From Acidobacteriota bacterium (lineage in GTDB: Bacteria; Acidobacteriota; Vicinamibacteria; Vicinamibacterales; JACQTH01): 35,740 nucleotides of DNA. Both the position numbers and the translations under genes were made by a program. Location of the stretch: positions 1-35,740 of the forward strand of contig JACOUA010000392.1 of NCBI GenBank assembly GCA_016178075.1. Direction: 5' to 3'. Positions 1 through 7,068 of this stretch are shown piece by piece. The notes under the pieces were generated by a model that saw only the letters and a list, made by a program, of their open reading frames with translations, searched no databases and had not been told where the DNA came from. Within the stretch, counting starts at the first letter, position 1, and the number at the start of each line of letters is the position of its first letter.

Positions 1-95
1 GGCGCGACGACCAAGCATATCGGGAATATGTGAGGGAGGAGCAACGCAGCCAGACGGGATGCAGCGCCCGCCGAATGCAGCGGGACTTTCACCAC
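1..95. repeat. Diverged partial copy of a dispersed hairpin element
   Basis: Bases 1-84 align without gaps to 35639-35722 near the other end of the window, with 60 of 84 identical by my count. Shared blocks include GAGCAACGC, CGGGATGCA and CCGAATGC. A small hairpin (CATAT, loop CGGGA, ATATG; 16-30) sits where the other copy has AATAC, loop CGGGC, GTATT. Similarity fades after about base 84 and no terminal inverted repeat is visible here. The left part is cut off by the window edge. Confidence 0.7.
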
Positions 96-115
96 GGGCT
101 GCTAGGGTTCGATGT

Positions 116-138
116 GGGCTCCGTGGTCTCTGTGGTAA
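116..138. repeat. CACCACGGAGCACACAGAG-type dispersed repeat, short copy
   Basis: Read on the minus strand this is a run of ACCACAGAGACCACGGAG type. Related copies occur at 26780-26810 and, inverted, at 26944-26968. It lies just before the dppB-type gene, so the 5' region of that gene is largely repeat sequence and no promoter or ribosome binding site could be recognised. Confidence 0.5.
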
Positions 139-153
139 TTCGTGACTGACGTT

Positions 154-1074
154 ATGGCCCGCTACCTGGTTCGGCGTCTGCTGCTGACCGTTCCGGTCCT
201 CGTCGGGGTGGCGACCCTTGTCTTCTCGCTGATTCACCTCGTCCCGGGCGATCCCGCGCAGGCGATGTTGGGCGAGGGAGCGTCGCCGCAGGACATTGCC
301 GCCCTGCGGACGCGTCTGGGACTCGATCGACCGCTCGTGGTGCAGTACGGGGGTTTCATAGCGGGGCTGGCGCGGGGCGATCTCGGGGTGTCGCTGCGCA
401 CGAATGAACCGGTGACGAGCGCCATTGCCGAGCGGATGCCGGCCACCTTCGAGCTGGCCTTTGCCGCGATGGTCCTCGCGGTGGCGTTCGCGATTCCTCT
501 CGGCATCGTCTCGGCTGTTCGGCACCGCACGCGCGTCGATCACGCGGCGATGACACTGGCGCTCGTCGGGATTTCAATCCCGAATTTTTGGCTGGGGCCG
601 CTTTTGGCGATCGTCTTCGCGGTCGAGCTCGGATGGCTGCCGGTCTCGGGACGCGGCACGCTCGCGCACCTGATGCTGCCGGCCGTCACGCTGGCCGCCG
701 CGCTCGCGGCGATTCTGGCGCGGATGACCCGCGCCAGTCTCCTCGAGGAATTGAGCGAGCTGTATGTGCTGGCGGCGCGCGCGCGCGGAACATCGCGGCA
801 GCGCGCCGTGCTTCGACATGCCTTTCGCAACAGCCTCATTCCGGTCGTGACCATCATCGGCTTGCAGTTCGGGGCGGTCCTGACCGGCGCGATCATCACC
901 GAGACGATCTTCGCCTGGCCCGGTGTCGGACGGCTCCTGATTCAATCCATCAGCTTTCGCGACTATCCGCTGGTTCAGGGCTGCATCCTCCTGATCGCCG
1001 CCACCTATGTTGCGATGAACCTGTTGACCGACTTGCTCTACGGCGTGCTGGATCCGAGGATTCGATACGAATGA
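154..1074 (+). CDS. Peptide/nickel-type ABC transporter permease (DppB/OppB family)
   Basis: This is an inner-membrane permease subunit of an ABC importer for oligopeptides, nickel or similar solutes (binding-protein-dependent inner membrane component family). The N-terminus has the family hallmark: basic residues, a first membrane helix, then LIHLVPGDP. Further hydrophobic helices follow. The cytoplasmic EAA-type loop that contacts the ATPase is seen as AARARGTSRQRAVLRHAFRN, about residues 210-230, and the end YGVLDPRIRYE is typical. At 306 aa the length is normal. I chose ATG 154 over GTG 142 because it gives the usual MARYLVRRL start; neither has a clear Shine-Dalgarno. Its stop overlaps the ATG of the next permease (ATGA). 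The substrate cannot be told from sequence, and no binding protein or ATPase gene lies in the window. Confidence 0.9.
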   Translation: MARYLVRRLLLTVPVLVGVATLVFSLIHLVPGDPAQAMLGEGASPQDIAALRTRLGLDRPLVVQYGGFIAGLARGDLGVSLRTNEPVTSAIAERMPATFELAFAAMVLAVAFAIPLGIVSAVRHRTRVDHAAMTLALVGISIPNFWLGPLLAIVFAVELGWLPVSGRGTLAHLMLPAVTLAAALAAILARMTRASLLEELSELYVLAARARGTSRQRAVLRHAFRNSLIPVVTIIGLQFGAVLTGAIITETIFAWPGVGRLLIQSISFRDYPLVQGCILLIAATYVAMNLLTDLLYGVLDPRIRYE

Positions 1075-1868
1075 TCCGGTTGGGGGCGGCCATCGTCTCG
1101 GTGACGCTGCTGCTCGCGGCCTTCGGGCCGTGGGTGACGCCGTACGATCCTTCGCGGCAGGAGCTGGCGCTACGCCTCGCGCGACCCTCGCTGGCCCACC
1201 CGTTCGGGATCGACGAGCTGGGCCGTGACATCCTCTCGCGCGTGCTCGCGGGCGCGCGCATCTCGCTGCTGGTTGGCCTGACGGTCGTGTCGGTGTCGGC
1301 GGCGGTCGGATTGGCGCTGGGACTCGTGGGCGGGTATTTCGGTGGCCTGCTCGACGAGGTCATCGGGCGGGTCGTCGACGTGCTGCTCGCGTTTCCTGGA
1401 ATCCTGCTCGCCATCGCGCTCGTCGCCGTGCTCGGGCCAAGCCTCGTCAACGTCGTCCTCGCCCTCTCGGTCATCGGCTGGGTCGGCTACGCGCGGCTCG
1501 TACGCGGACAGGTCCTGCGCATTCGTGAGTTGGAGCACGTTCAGGCGGCGCGGGCGCTTGGTGCGCGAGCGCCGCGGGTGCTGCTCCGGCACGTGCTGCC
1601 TGGAACGCTGCCCTCGGTCCTGGTCCAGGCGACGCTCGGCATGGCGAGTGCCGTCATCGCCGAAGCCGCCCTGAGCTTTCTGGGATTGGGCGTGCAGCCG
1701 CCGACACCGAGCTGGGGCACCATGCTGAACGGCGGACGGACGCATCTGCTGGATGCCCCTCATCTGACGGTGTTCCCGGGGCTGGCGATCGCGGTCCTCG
1801 TCCTGGCCCTCAACTTCCTCGGGGACGGTCTGCGGGACGCGATTGATCCGAGGCGGGAGCGGCGCTGA
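1071..1868 (+). CDS. Peptide/nickel-type ABC transporter permease (DppC/OppC family)
   Basis: This is the partner permease to the preceding gene; the two would form the heterodimeric channel in the inner membrane. At 265 aa it starts at an ATG overlapping the upstream stop by 4 bases, which implies translational coupling. Family marks are HPFGIDELGRDILSRVLAGAR near the N-terminus, the EAA loop QAARALGARAPRVLLRHVLP, and the C-terminal signature AALSFLGLGVQPPTPSWG followed by NFLGDGLRDAIDPR. It is slightly short at the N-terminus, lacking the long cytoplasmic tail of some DppC proteins. Its last 59 bases overlap the 3' end of the convergent TPR gene, so both strands are coding there. Cargo is unknown. 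Confidence 0.9.
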   Translation: MIRLGAAIVSVTLLLAAFGPWVTPYDPSRQELALRLARPSLAHPFGIDELGRDILSRVLAGARISLLVGLTVVSVSAAVGLALGLVGGYFGGLLDEVIGRVVDVLLAFPGILLAIALVAVLGPSLVNVVLALSVIGWVGYARLVRGQVLRIRELEHVQAARALGARAPRVLLRHVLPGTLPSVLVQATLGMASAVIAEAALSFLGLGVQPPTPSWGTMLNGGRTHLLDAPHLTVFPGLAIAVLVLALNFLGDGLRDAIDPRRERR

Positions 1869-3297
1869 GCCGCAGGCGGCGTGCGAGCGCGCGAAGACGC
1901 GCGTGAGCAGGATCGAGGGTGAGGCCTCGCTCGACGGTCAGACGCGCCGCTTGCTCGTCGCCCGCTCGGAGCTGGGCCTCGGCCAGGCGCGACAGGAGCA
2001 GCGGCGTTTCGACGTTCGATGCGCGCAGCGCGCGCTCGAACCAGATCGCCGCCGTCGCGGGGTCGTTCACCTGAAGCGACAGTTCGGCCAGACGGACGGC
2101 GTAGAGCGTGACGTCGGTGTTCTCCGGTGCCACCGCCAGGTAATTGAGGAGCGCGTCCCTGGCCACACCGAAGTGCCCCTGCGGCTCGGCCGCGTTCGCC
2201 AGGCGCTGGAACGTCTCGGGGTCCACCGGGGGCTTCGTGATCGCTTGCAAGAGCACCTGCTCCGCGCGCGGCAGGTTCCCTGAGAGGACGAGCGATTCGC
2301 CGTACAGTGAGAGCGCCTCGCTCGAGGCGCGGGCCAGCGTCGACGCGCGCTCGAGCGCTTCGATCGCCTTGTTGAGCGATACCCGATCGCCGCGGGCATC
2401 TGGCGGCGTCACGTTCAGCCAGACGCGTCCCAGCGCCGTATACACTTGCGGCTCGTCCGGGAATCGTTCGGCGGCTCTCCGCAGCGTCGATACCGCAAGG
2501 TCGGTCCGTCCCGTTTCCGCATGCGCCAGCCCCAGCGCGACGTGCCGCTCGGGCCGGTCTGGTTCGAGCTTGGCGAGCCGTTCGAGCTGCGTCAACAGGG
2601 CCCGCGGCTCTTTCCGCGCCCGGGCGAGGGCGACGAGCTCGTCCCATGCAGGAACGAACGCCGGCGCGACTTCCACGGCGCGCTCGAACGATTGCCGCGC
2701 CTCGACCAGCTGATCGCGATCGAGCAGCGTGAGGCCGAGCAAGTACTGCGCCTCGACGAACTTGTCGTCGAGCGTCACGGCCTGCCGGAGCGGTTGGAGC
2801 GCCAGGAGCGGCTTGCCGTCCTTGTAGCGCGCGAGCGCTAGCTTGTAGAGAACCCGCGGTGAGCGATCGTCGATCCGGATATAGGCCTCATATCGCTCCG
2901 CCGCCCGCGCAAAACGGTTCAGGCTGTAGTTCACGTCGCCCAGACGCTCGAGCGGGCCGAGCGCGGTCGGGTCGATTTCGGCGGCGGTTTTCAGGTCCCG
3001 CAACGCCTCCATGAGCTCACCGCGCCGGCGATAGGTCTCGCCGCGCTTGAGATAGCCGAGCATCGAGTCGGACTTGAGGGCGATGGCGCCGCTGTACGCC
3101 TCGATCGCAAGGAAGGTCTGGTCCTGGGCTAACGCCGCGTCGCCCTGCTCGATCAGGCGGCCATAGTCCCGATCCCGGGCGGCCCCGGTGTAGATCAGGA
3201 CGCCGGCAATGCCGGCCAGCAAGACGAACAGGGCAGTCGCGAGTCTTTTCACGCGGAACCGCAGAGATCGGCGGATCTTAGCAGGAAGCGGGAACAT
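1810..3297 (-). CDS. Membrane-anchored tetratricopeptide repeat protein
   Basis: A 495-aa protein with a basic N-terminus and one hydrophobic segment (about residues 19-37). The rest is a long run of 34-residue TPR units, from about residue 43 to 480, recognisable from repeats such as GDAALAQDQTFLAIEAYSGA, RGETYRRRGELMEALRDLKT and LGDVNYSLNRFARAAERYEA. Such solenoids bind partner proteins; the anchor suggests that the repeats face the periplasm, though orientation is not proven. No catalytic domain is seen. The final 15 or so residues are low-complexity and lie over the 3' end of the opposing permease gene. The start is uncertain: ATG 3297 has no clear ribosome binding site, and GTG 3252 just before the hydrophobic segment is possible. 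It is divergent from the ECF sigma gene. Function unknown. Confidence 0.8.
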   Translation of the reverse strand: MFPLPAKIRRSLRFRVKRLATALFVLLAGIAGVLIYTGAARDRDYGRLIEQGDAALAQDQTFLAIEAYSGAIALKSDSMLGYLKRGETYRRRGELMEALRDLKTAAEIDPTALGPLERLGDVNYSLNRFARAAERYEAYIRIDDRSPRVLYKLALARYKDGKPLLALQPLRQAVTLDDKFVEAQYLLGLTLLDRDQLVEARQSFERAVEVAPAFVPAWDELVALARARKEPRALLTQLERLAKLEPDRPERHVALGLAHAETGRTDLAVSTLRRAAERFPDEPQVYTALGRVWLNVTPPDARGDRVSLNKAIEALERASTLARASSEALSLYGESLVLSGNLPRAEQVLLQAITKPPVDPETFQRLANAAEPQGHFGVARDALLNYLAVAPENTDVTLYAVRLAELSLQVNDPATAAIWFERALRASNVETPLLLSRLAEAQLRAGDEQAARLTVERGLTLDPAHARLRALARRLRLSAAPASDQSRPADRPRGS

Positions 3298-3360
3298 TTC
3301 AGCCGTTTTCGGGTCTAACTGGTATAGTTCCCAGAGACCACGTTGTCAGGGGAATCCAGG

Positions 3361-3978
3361 TTGAAGCAGCCTCGGGTCATAGGCTGGTCTCCCGACGGCG
3401 TCCAGGAAGGGACGCTCATCCAGCGGTGTGCCGCTGGCGACGAGCAGGCCTGCGCCGCGCTCCTGTCCGAGCATCAGCGCATGGTGTTCCACCTCTCGCT
3501 GCACCTGCTCGGCGACTACGAGGAGGCGCTCGACCTCTCGCAGGAAGTCTTCCTGCGCGTCTTCAAGACGATCGATCGATTTCGGGGTCACTCGACCCTT
3601 CGCACCTGGATCTATCGAATCGTGATCAATCAGGCCCGAAACCGGCAGCGGTGGTGGAAGCGGCGGCGACGGGCCTCTCAAGTCTCGCTCGACGAGCATG
3701 TGCTGCGCCACGGGGACCTGACAGATCCAGTGGACCGGACAGCGCCCGATGGGGTGCTGCAGAAAAAAGAACTGGCATCGCGCGTCTGGTCCGCGCTGGA
3801 TCGGCTCCCGTTCGAGCAGCGGACGGCGATTATCCTGCGCGAGATCGACGGACTGAGCTACGAGGAGATTGCGTTCTCGCTGGGAATCAACATCGGCACG
3901 GTCAAATCGCGGCTGACCCGGGCGCGGGGCGCGCTCCGGACCGAGCTGGCGGATGCAAGAGAGTTGGGTGACATATGA
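3361..3978 (+). CDS. ECF-type RNA polymerase sigma factor
   Basis: This is an alternative sigma factor of the extracytoplasmic-function group, directing RNA polymerase to a dedicated regulon. Sigma region 2 spans about residues 20-100 (EEALDLSQEVFLRVFKTIDR, then FRGHSTLRTWIYRIVINQARN). Region 4 spans about 142-197 and contains LPFEQRTAIILREIDGLSYE and the recognition helix GINIGTVKSRLTRARG. There is no region 1.1 or 3. I prefer TTG 3361 (205 aa) because AGGGGA at 3348-3353 is correctly spaced before it; TTG 3343 would add six residues. The ATG of the anti-sigma gene overlaps its stop, the usual sigma/anti-sigma arrangement. Many such loci are autoregulated, but I could not identify its own promoter motif. 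Confidence 0.92.
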   Translation: MKQPRVIGWSPDGVQEGTLIQRCAAGDEQACAALLSEHQRMVFHLSLHLLGDYEEALDLSQEVFLRVFKTIDRFRGHSTLRTWIYRIVINQARNRQRWWKRRRRASQVSLDEHVLRHGDLTDPVDRTAPDGVLQKKELASRVWSALDRLPFEQRTAIILREIDGLSYEEIAFSLGINIGTVKSRLTRARGALRTELADARELGDI

Positions 3979-4751
3979 AAGCGCTGGGATGCCGGGGCGT
4001 CCGGCGACGGCTGGCGGCGTTTCACGACGGTGAGCTCTCGATCGTCGATCGCGCGTCGGTGCAGCGTCACCTCAGCGCGTGCCGGCGCTGCAGCCTCGAG
4101 CTCCATCACATGGCGCTCATCGGCAGTGCCGTTCGAGCCGCGGCGGACCTCGGACAGCATGAGTCGGACGACTTGAGCGGACTTCGAGCCGGCATCGTCG
4201 GACGGATGGAGGCCGAGCGTCAGACGTCCTGGAGCTGCAGGCTTCGGGACCTGTTCGACGACCTGCACCTGGTCTGGGCCGGGTTGGGGGCCGCGGCCTT
4301 CACCACTGCCTGTGTCGGCGTGCTGATGGGTCTCTTTCACTTTGCCACCGCCGAGCGCCCGGATTCGATTGCCGCGATGATGGACGCGCTCGCCTCGCCT
4401 GGGTCGAACGTCAACCCGGTCAGCGTCGATGGGCGGACGATGCAGCTGCCGCGGGCTGACGCCGACAGGGCCGTCTGGGTGATCGGGCCGAACGACGATG
4501 CCGTGTTCGCGTTGTCGGCGGTGGTCACGCGCGAGGGGCTGCTGACGAATCTCGAGTTCCTGCAAGCGCAGGAGCGCACCGGGCAGGGACTGGAAGCCCG
4601 TGGCAGAGAATCGAGCGAAATGTTGGGCTTGCTCGACGCCGCTTCACGCGCGCGCTTCGCCCCGGCGCGCGGGCTCGGCGACTCCCCCATTGCCGTGAAT
4701 GTGGTATGGCTGCTCGCGCACACGACGGTCAGGGGCAAGCTGCACAGTTAG
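3975..4751 (+). CDS. Zinc-binding anti-sigma factor, membrane-anchored
   Basis: 258 aa. The N-terminal cytoplasmic domain carries the ZAS zinc signature Cx25Hx3Cx2C (C6, H32, C36, C39; seen as HLSACRRC). In the family this clamps the cognate ECF sigma factor. A hydrophobic segment at about residues 98-124 should cross the inner membrane, leaving a C-terminal domain of about 130 residues outside, probably the sensor part. That domain resembles nothing I recognise. Start and stop overlap (ATGA) with the sigma gene, so the two products are made in step. The gene ends in a heptad inverted repeat rather than a canonical terminator. The signal sensed is unknown. Confidence 0.85.
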   Translation: MKALGCRGVRRRLAAFHDGELSIVDRASVQRHLSACRRCSLELHHMALIGSAVRAAADLGQHESDDLSGLRAGIVGRMEAERQTSWSCRLRDLFDDLHLVWAGLGAAAFTTACVGVLMGLFHFATAERPDSIAAMMDALASPGSNVNPVSVDGRTMQLPRADADRAVWVIGPNDDAVFALSAVVTREGLLTNLEFLQAQERTGQGLEARGRESSEMLGLLDAASRARFAPARGLGDSPIAVNVVWLLAHTTVRGKLHS

Positions 4752-4829
4752 TTATCAGTTCTCAGTTCTCAGTGTTCAGTTTCAAAACGCGCATTCGAAC
4801 TGAGAACTGAAGACTGAAAACTGAGAACT
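4751..4829. repeat. Heptad inverted repeat, copy 1 (AACTGAG family)
   Basis: Tandem 7-bp units of TCAGTTC type run from 4751 to 4781. Their imperfect inverted complement runs from 4798 to 4828, with about 25 of 31 positions matching. The loop is about 16 bases. It fills the whole gap between the convergent anti-sigma and propeller genes, and each stop codon touches an arm. It lacks a T tract, so it is not a standard intrinsic terminator, although the transcript would form a long hairpin. Confidence 0.85.
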
Positions 4830-7068
4830 ATTTCTTCACCTCGCCCCGCGCCGTGGCGACGTTGTTCATCGCGTCCACAACTCGAATCACGACGCTCTTG
4901 GTGGCCGCCTCGGCATCGAGCACCAAGTCGAACAGCTCGACGCGCGAATCGGAGATGCCGTCGCGCGGATAGATCCGCTGCCAGCGGTCGGCGTCCAGCG
5001 AGTACTCCACACGCTGAACGGCCGACTGTTCGTCCCGAACTTCGAACGAGAGCACGTAGCGATCACCTTGCCGCCTGACGCCTTGCATGGTGACCGACGG
5101 CGGGGTGTTGTCGATGTCGAAGCTCGTGCTCTCGAGCTCGCCGACGAGCGACATGCCGGGAGGGTTCGACGGCGCGTCGGACGCCTGGATCTTGATGAAG
5201 TATGTCCCGTTCGGGACCGACGTCGTATCCCAGACGAAGATCGCATCCGAGAGGCCGCGCTTGAGCATCTTCCACGACGTTTCGCCCTCACGCCGATAGA
5301 GGACGTCGAAGACCAGCGTGTCCTCGTTTTCATCCTCTGACTTCCAGACGAACGTCTGCAGTCCCTTCTGGTAGATGCGGCGTCCAAGCGCGGGGCCCGT
5401 CGGAGGGACCGGCTGGCCTTGCTGGGAGGGCGGCGGCGTGGACGGCCGGGTCGTCGTCGCGTCTTCCGGGAGTCCGGCAATCTCGAGCTCGCCGGTTGAG
5501 AACGGCTTCTGGAACACGCTTCCGGGCGGGTGAACGGTGATCTCGTTGACCTTGGGGCGCAGATTCCGTGGCAGGAAGGCCGCCGTCACCGAGGTCAGGA
5601 CCGGACCCTCGCCCTTTCCCGCCAGAACCGCCTTCCACTGAAGGTAGCGGGCCTTTGGACTGCTGATCTGCTCGCCGACCGAGTTCTTGTATGGTCCGGC
5701 CCACTCGCTCCAGGTCGAGTCAGGCGTGGCGGTATTGCCCGATCGCGTGTAGAGCTCGATGCTGCTCGTTGCCGGTGTCGATCCTCGCCAACTCACTGTT
5801 CCCCACGCGGCGACCGTCTCGGCGTCACGAACTTTCGATTGATAGGTGCCGCGATCGCCCCGTGCCGACCCGAGCCGGAACAACTTGCCTGGATTCGCCG
5901 TGGCGTAGTAATTGCGCCCGCTGCTGTCGGCCATGAACATGGTCACCTGCTGGGCCGCCGCGCGCGTGAGCAGCGTGACCTGCGTGGGATCACCGGCGAC
6001 CCTGAAGATCTTGCCCTCACTGCCGGTCCCGATGATCACCCCGCCGTCTGCGTCGAAGGAGATGTCGTAGGGCGTGTCCTGGCGCGACTCCCAGATAGCG
6101 TCCCACACGCCGTCGGGCGTGATGCGATACACGGCGCCCCTGAGGCTGCGACGATCGTCGCGTCGCGCCGTCCGCTGCTCGGGTGCCGGTTGGACTGCGA
6201 CGCTCGCGATCGAAATGGAGGTGATTTCGGTCGACACCGATGGCGTCGGCGTCGTCCGAGGGGCTTCGGGAACTGCGCGATCGGCCGGCGTCTCCTGTGC
6301 GGCCGGCCGGCTGCTCACGGCCGCTGCGTAGAGGTTGCCTTTCTGGTCGAATCGCAGCGCATGGATCTCGCGAAACGCCGAGTCGAGCAGCACGAACGCC
6401 TTGCCCTGACTGTCGACCCGGAAAACCTTGCCCGGCGCCTCGGTGCCGACCACCAGGTTGCCCGAACGGTCCAGGGCGAGCGACACCGCGTGCGTCGTTT
6501 CGGTTCGATAAAAAGGGACGCCCTTGCCGTCCGGTCCGATCTTGTAGATGACGCCTTTCTCGCCCGTCCCGGCGTAGAGAGCGCCGGCGCGATCAAAGAC
6601 GAGCGACCAGATGTACTTGTCGTCCGGGTCGAAGAAGGCCGTCGCCGACCCCGAGGCGTCGACTTTGTAGACTTTGCCTTCGGGGGAGGTGCCGACGTAG
6701 ATCGAGCCGTCCGGACCCTGGGCGAGCGCGTGCACCTCGAGCTCGGGCGAGTCGTAGAAGACCGTCGCCTTGCCGCCGGACGGCACGCGGAAGACCTTCC
6801 CTTCGTTTCCGCTTCCGAGATACATCGCGCCGTCGCGCGTCTGCAGGATCGTCCAGAGAAACGGCGCGGTGGTTTCGTCGACGAGCTCGGTGGCGGGAGC
6901 CAGTAGTAGTCGGCCGGCGCTGTCAATCGAGAGGTTCTCGACCTCGCCCTCCAGGAGCTCGGCTTGGGTCGAGACCTGCCAGATGATGGGGGAGGCTGCC
7001 CAGACTCCGGCCACGAACGCGGTGAGGGCGAGGGATACAGCGAGAAAACAGCCGCGCGAGGCCTTCAA
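4828..7068 (-). CDS. Secreted beta-propeller protein with C-terminal Ig/FnIII-like region
   Basis: 746 aa. A signal peptide (KASRGCFLAVSLALTAFVAG, residues 2-21) is followed by repeated blades with the pattern DGxxYxGTxxxGKVYKVD, e.g. DGSIYVGTSPEGKVYKVDAS and GALYAGTGEKGVIYKIGPDG. These indicate a six- to eight-bladed propeller over roughly residues 50-400. A proline-rich linker and beta-rich segments near residues 580-745 resemble Ig or fibronectin folds. No enzyme motif is visible, so binding or scaffolding at the cell surface or in the periplasm is a guess. I place the start at TTG 7068, whose last two bases begin the upstream gene's TGA stop (TTGA overlap); it puts the signal peptide at the very N-terminus and implies translational coupling. 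An in-frame ATG at 7137 would add an odd arginine-rich stretch. Confidence 0.75.
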   Translation of the reverse strand: MKASRGCFLAVSLALTAFVAGVWAASPIIWQVSTQAELLEGEVENLSIDSAGRLLLAPATELVDETTAPFLWTILQTRDGAMYLGSGNEGKVFRVPSGGKATVFYDSPELEVHALAQGPDGSIYVGTSPEGKVYKVDASGSATAFFDPDDKYIWSLVFDRAGALYAGTGEKGVIYKIGPDGKGVPFYRTETTHAVSLALDRSGNLVVGTEAPGKVFRVDSQGKAFVLLDSAFREIHALRFDQKGNLYAAAVSSRPAAQETPADRAVPEAPRTTPTPSVSTEITSISIASVAVQPAPEQRTARRDDRRSLRGAVYRITPDGVWDAIWESRQDTPYDISFDADGGVIIGTGSEGKIFRVAGDPTQVTLLTRAAAQQVTMFMADSSGRNYYATANPGKLFRLGSARGDRGTYQSKVRDAETVAAWGTVSWRGSTPATSSIELYTRSGNTATPDSTWSEWAGPYKNSVGEQISSPKARYLQWKAVLAGKGEGPVLTSVTAAFLPRNLRPKVNEITVHPPGSVFQKPFSTGELEIAGLPEDATTTRPSTPPPSQQGQPVPPTGPALGRRIYQKGLQTFVWKSEDENEDTLVFDVLYRREGETSWKMLKRGLSDAIFVWDTTSVPNGTYFIKIQASDAPSNPPGMSLVGELESTSFDIDNTPPSVTMQGVRRQGDRYVLSFEVRDEQSAVQRVEYSLDADRWQRIYPRDGISDSRVELFDLVLDAEAATKSVVIRVVDAMNNVATARGEVKK

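Noticed and set aside
588-1070. Long N-terminal extension of the second permease
   Set aside because: Out-of-frame reading of the first permease gene; ATG 1071 with ATGA overlap gives the proper family N-terminus.
4751-4829. Heptad inverted repeats as intrinsic terminators
   Set aside because: They lack a T tract after the hairpin and have low-GC stems with a mismatch in most units. Three copies lie inside a single operon.
5530-6906. 458-codon plus-strand open frame opposite the propeller gene
   Set aside because: Shadow of the repeat-rich propeller coding sequence; the composition is not protein-like.
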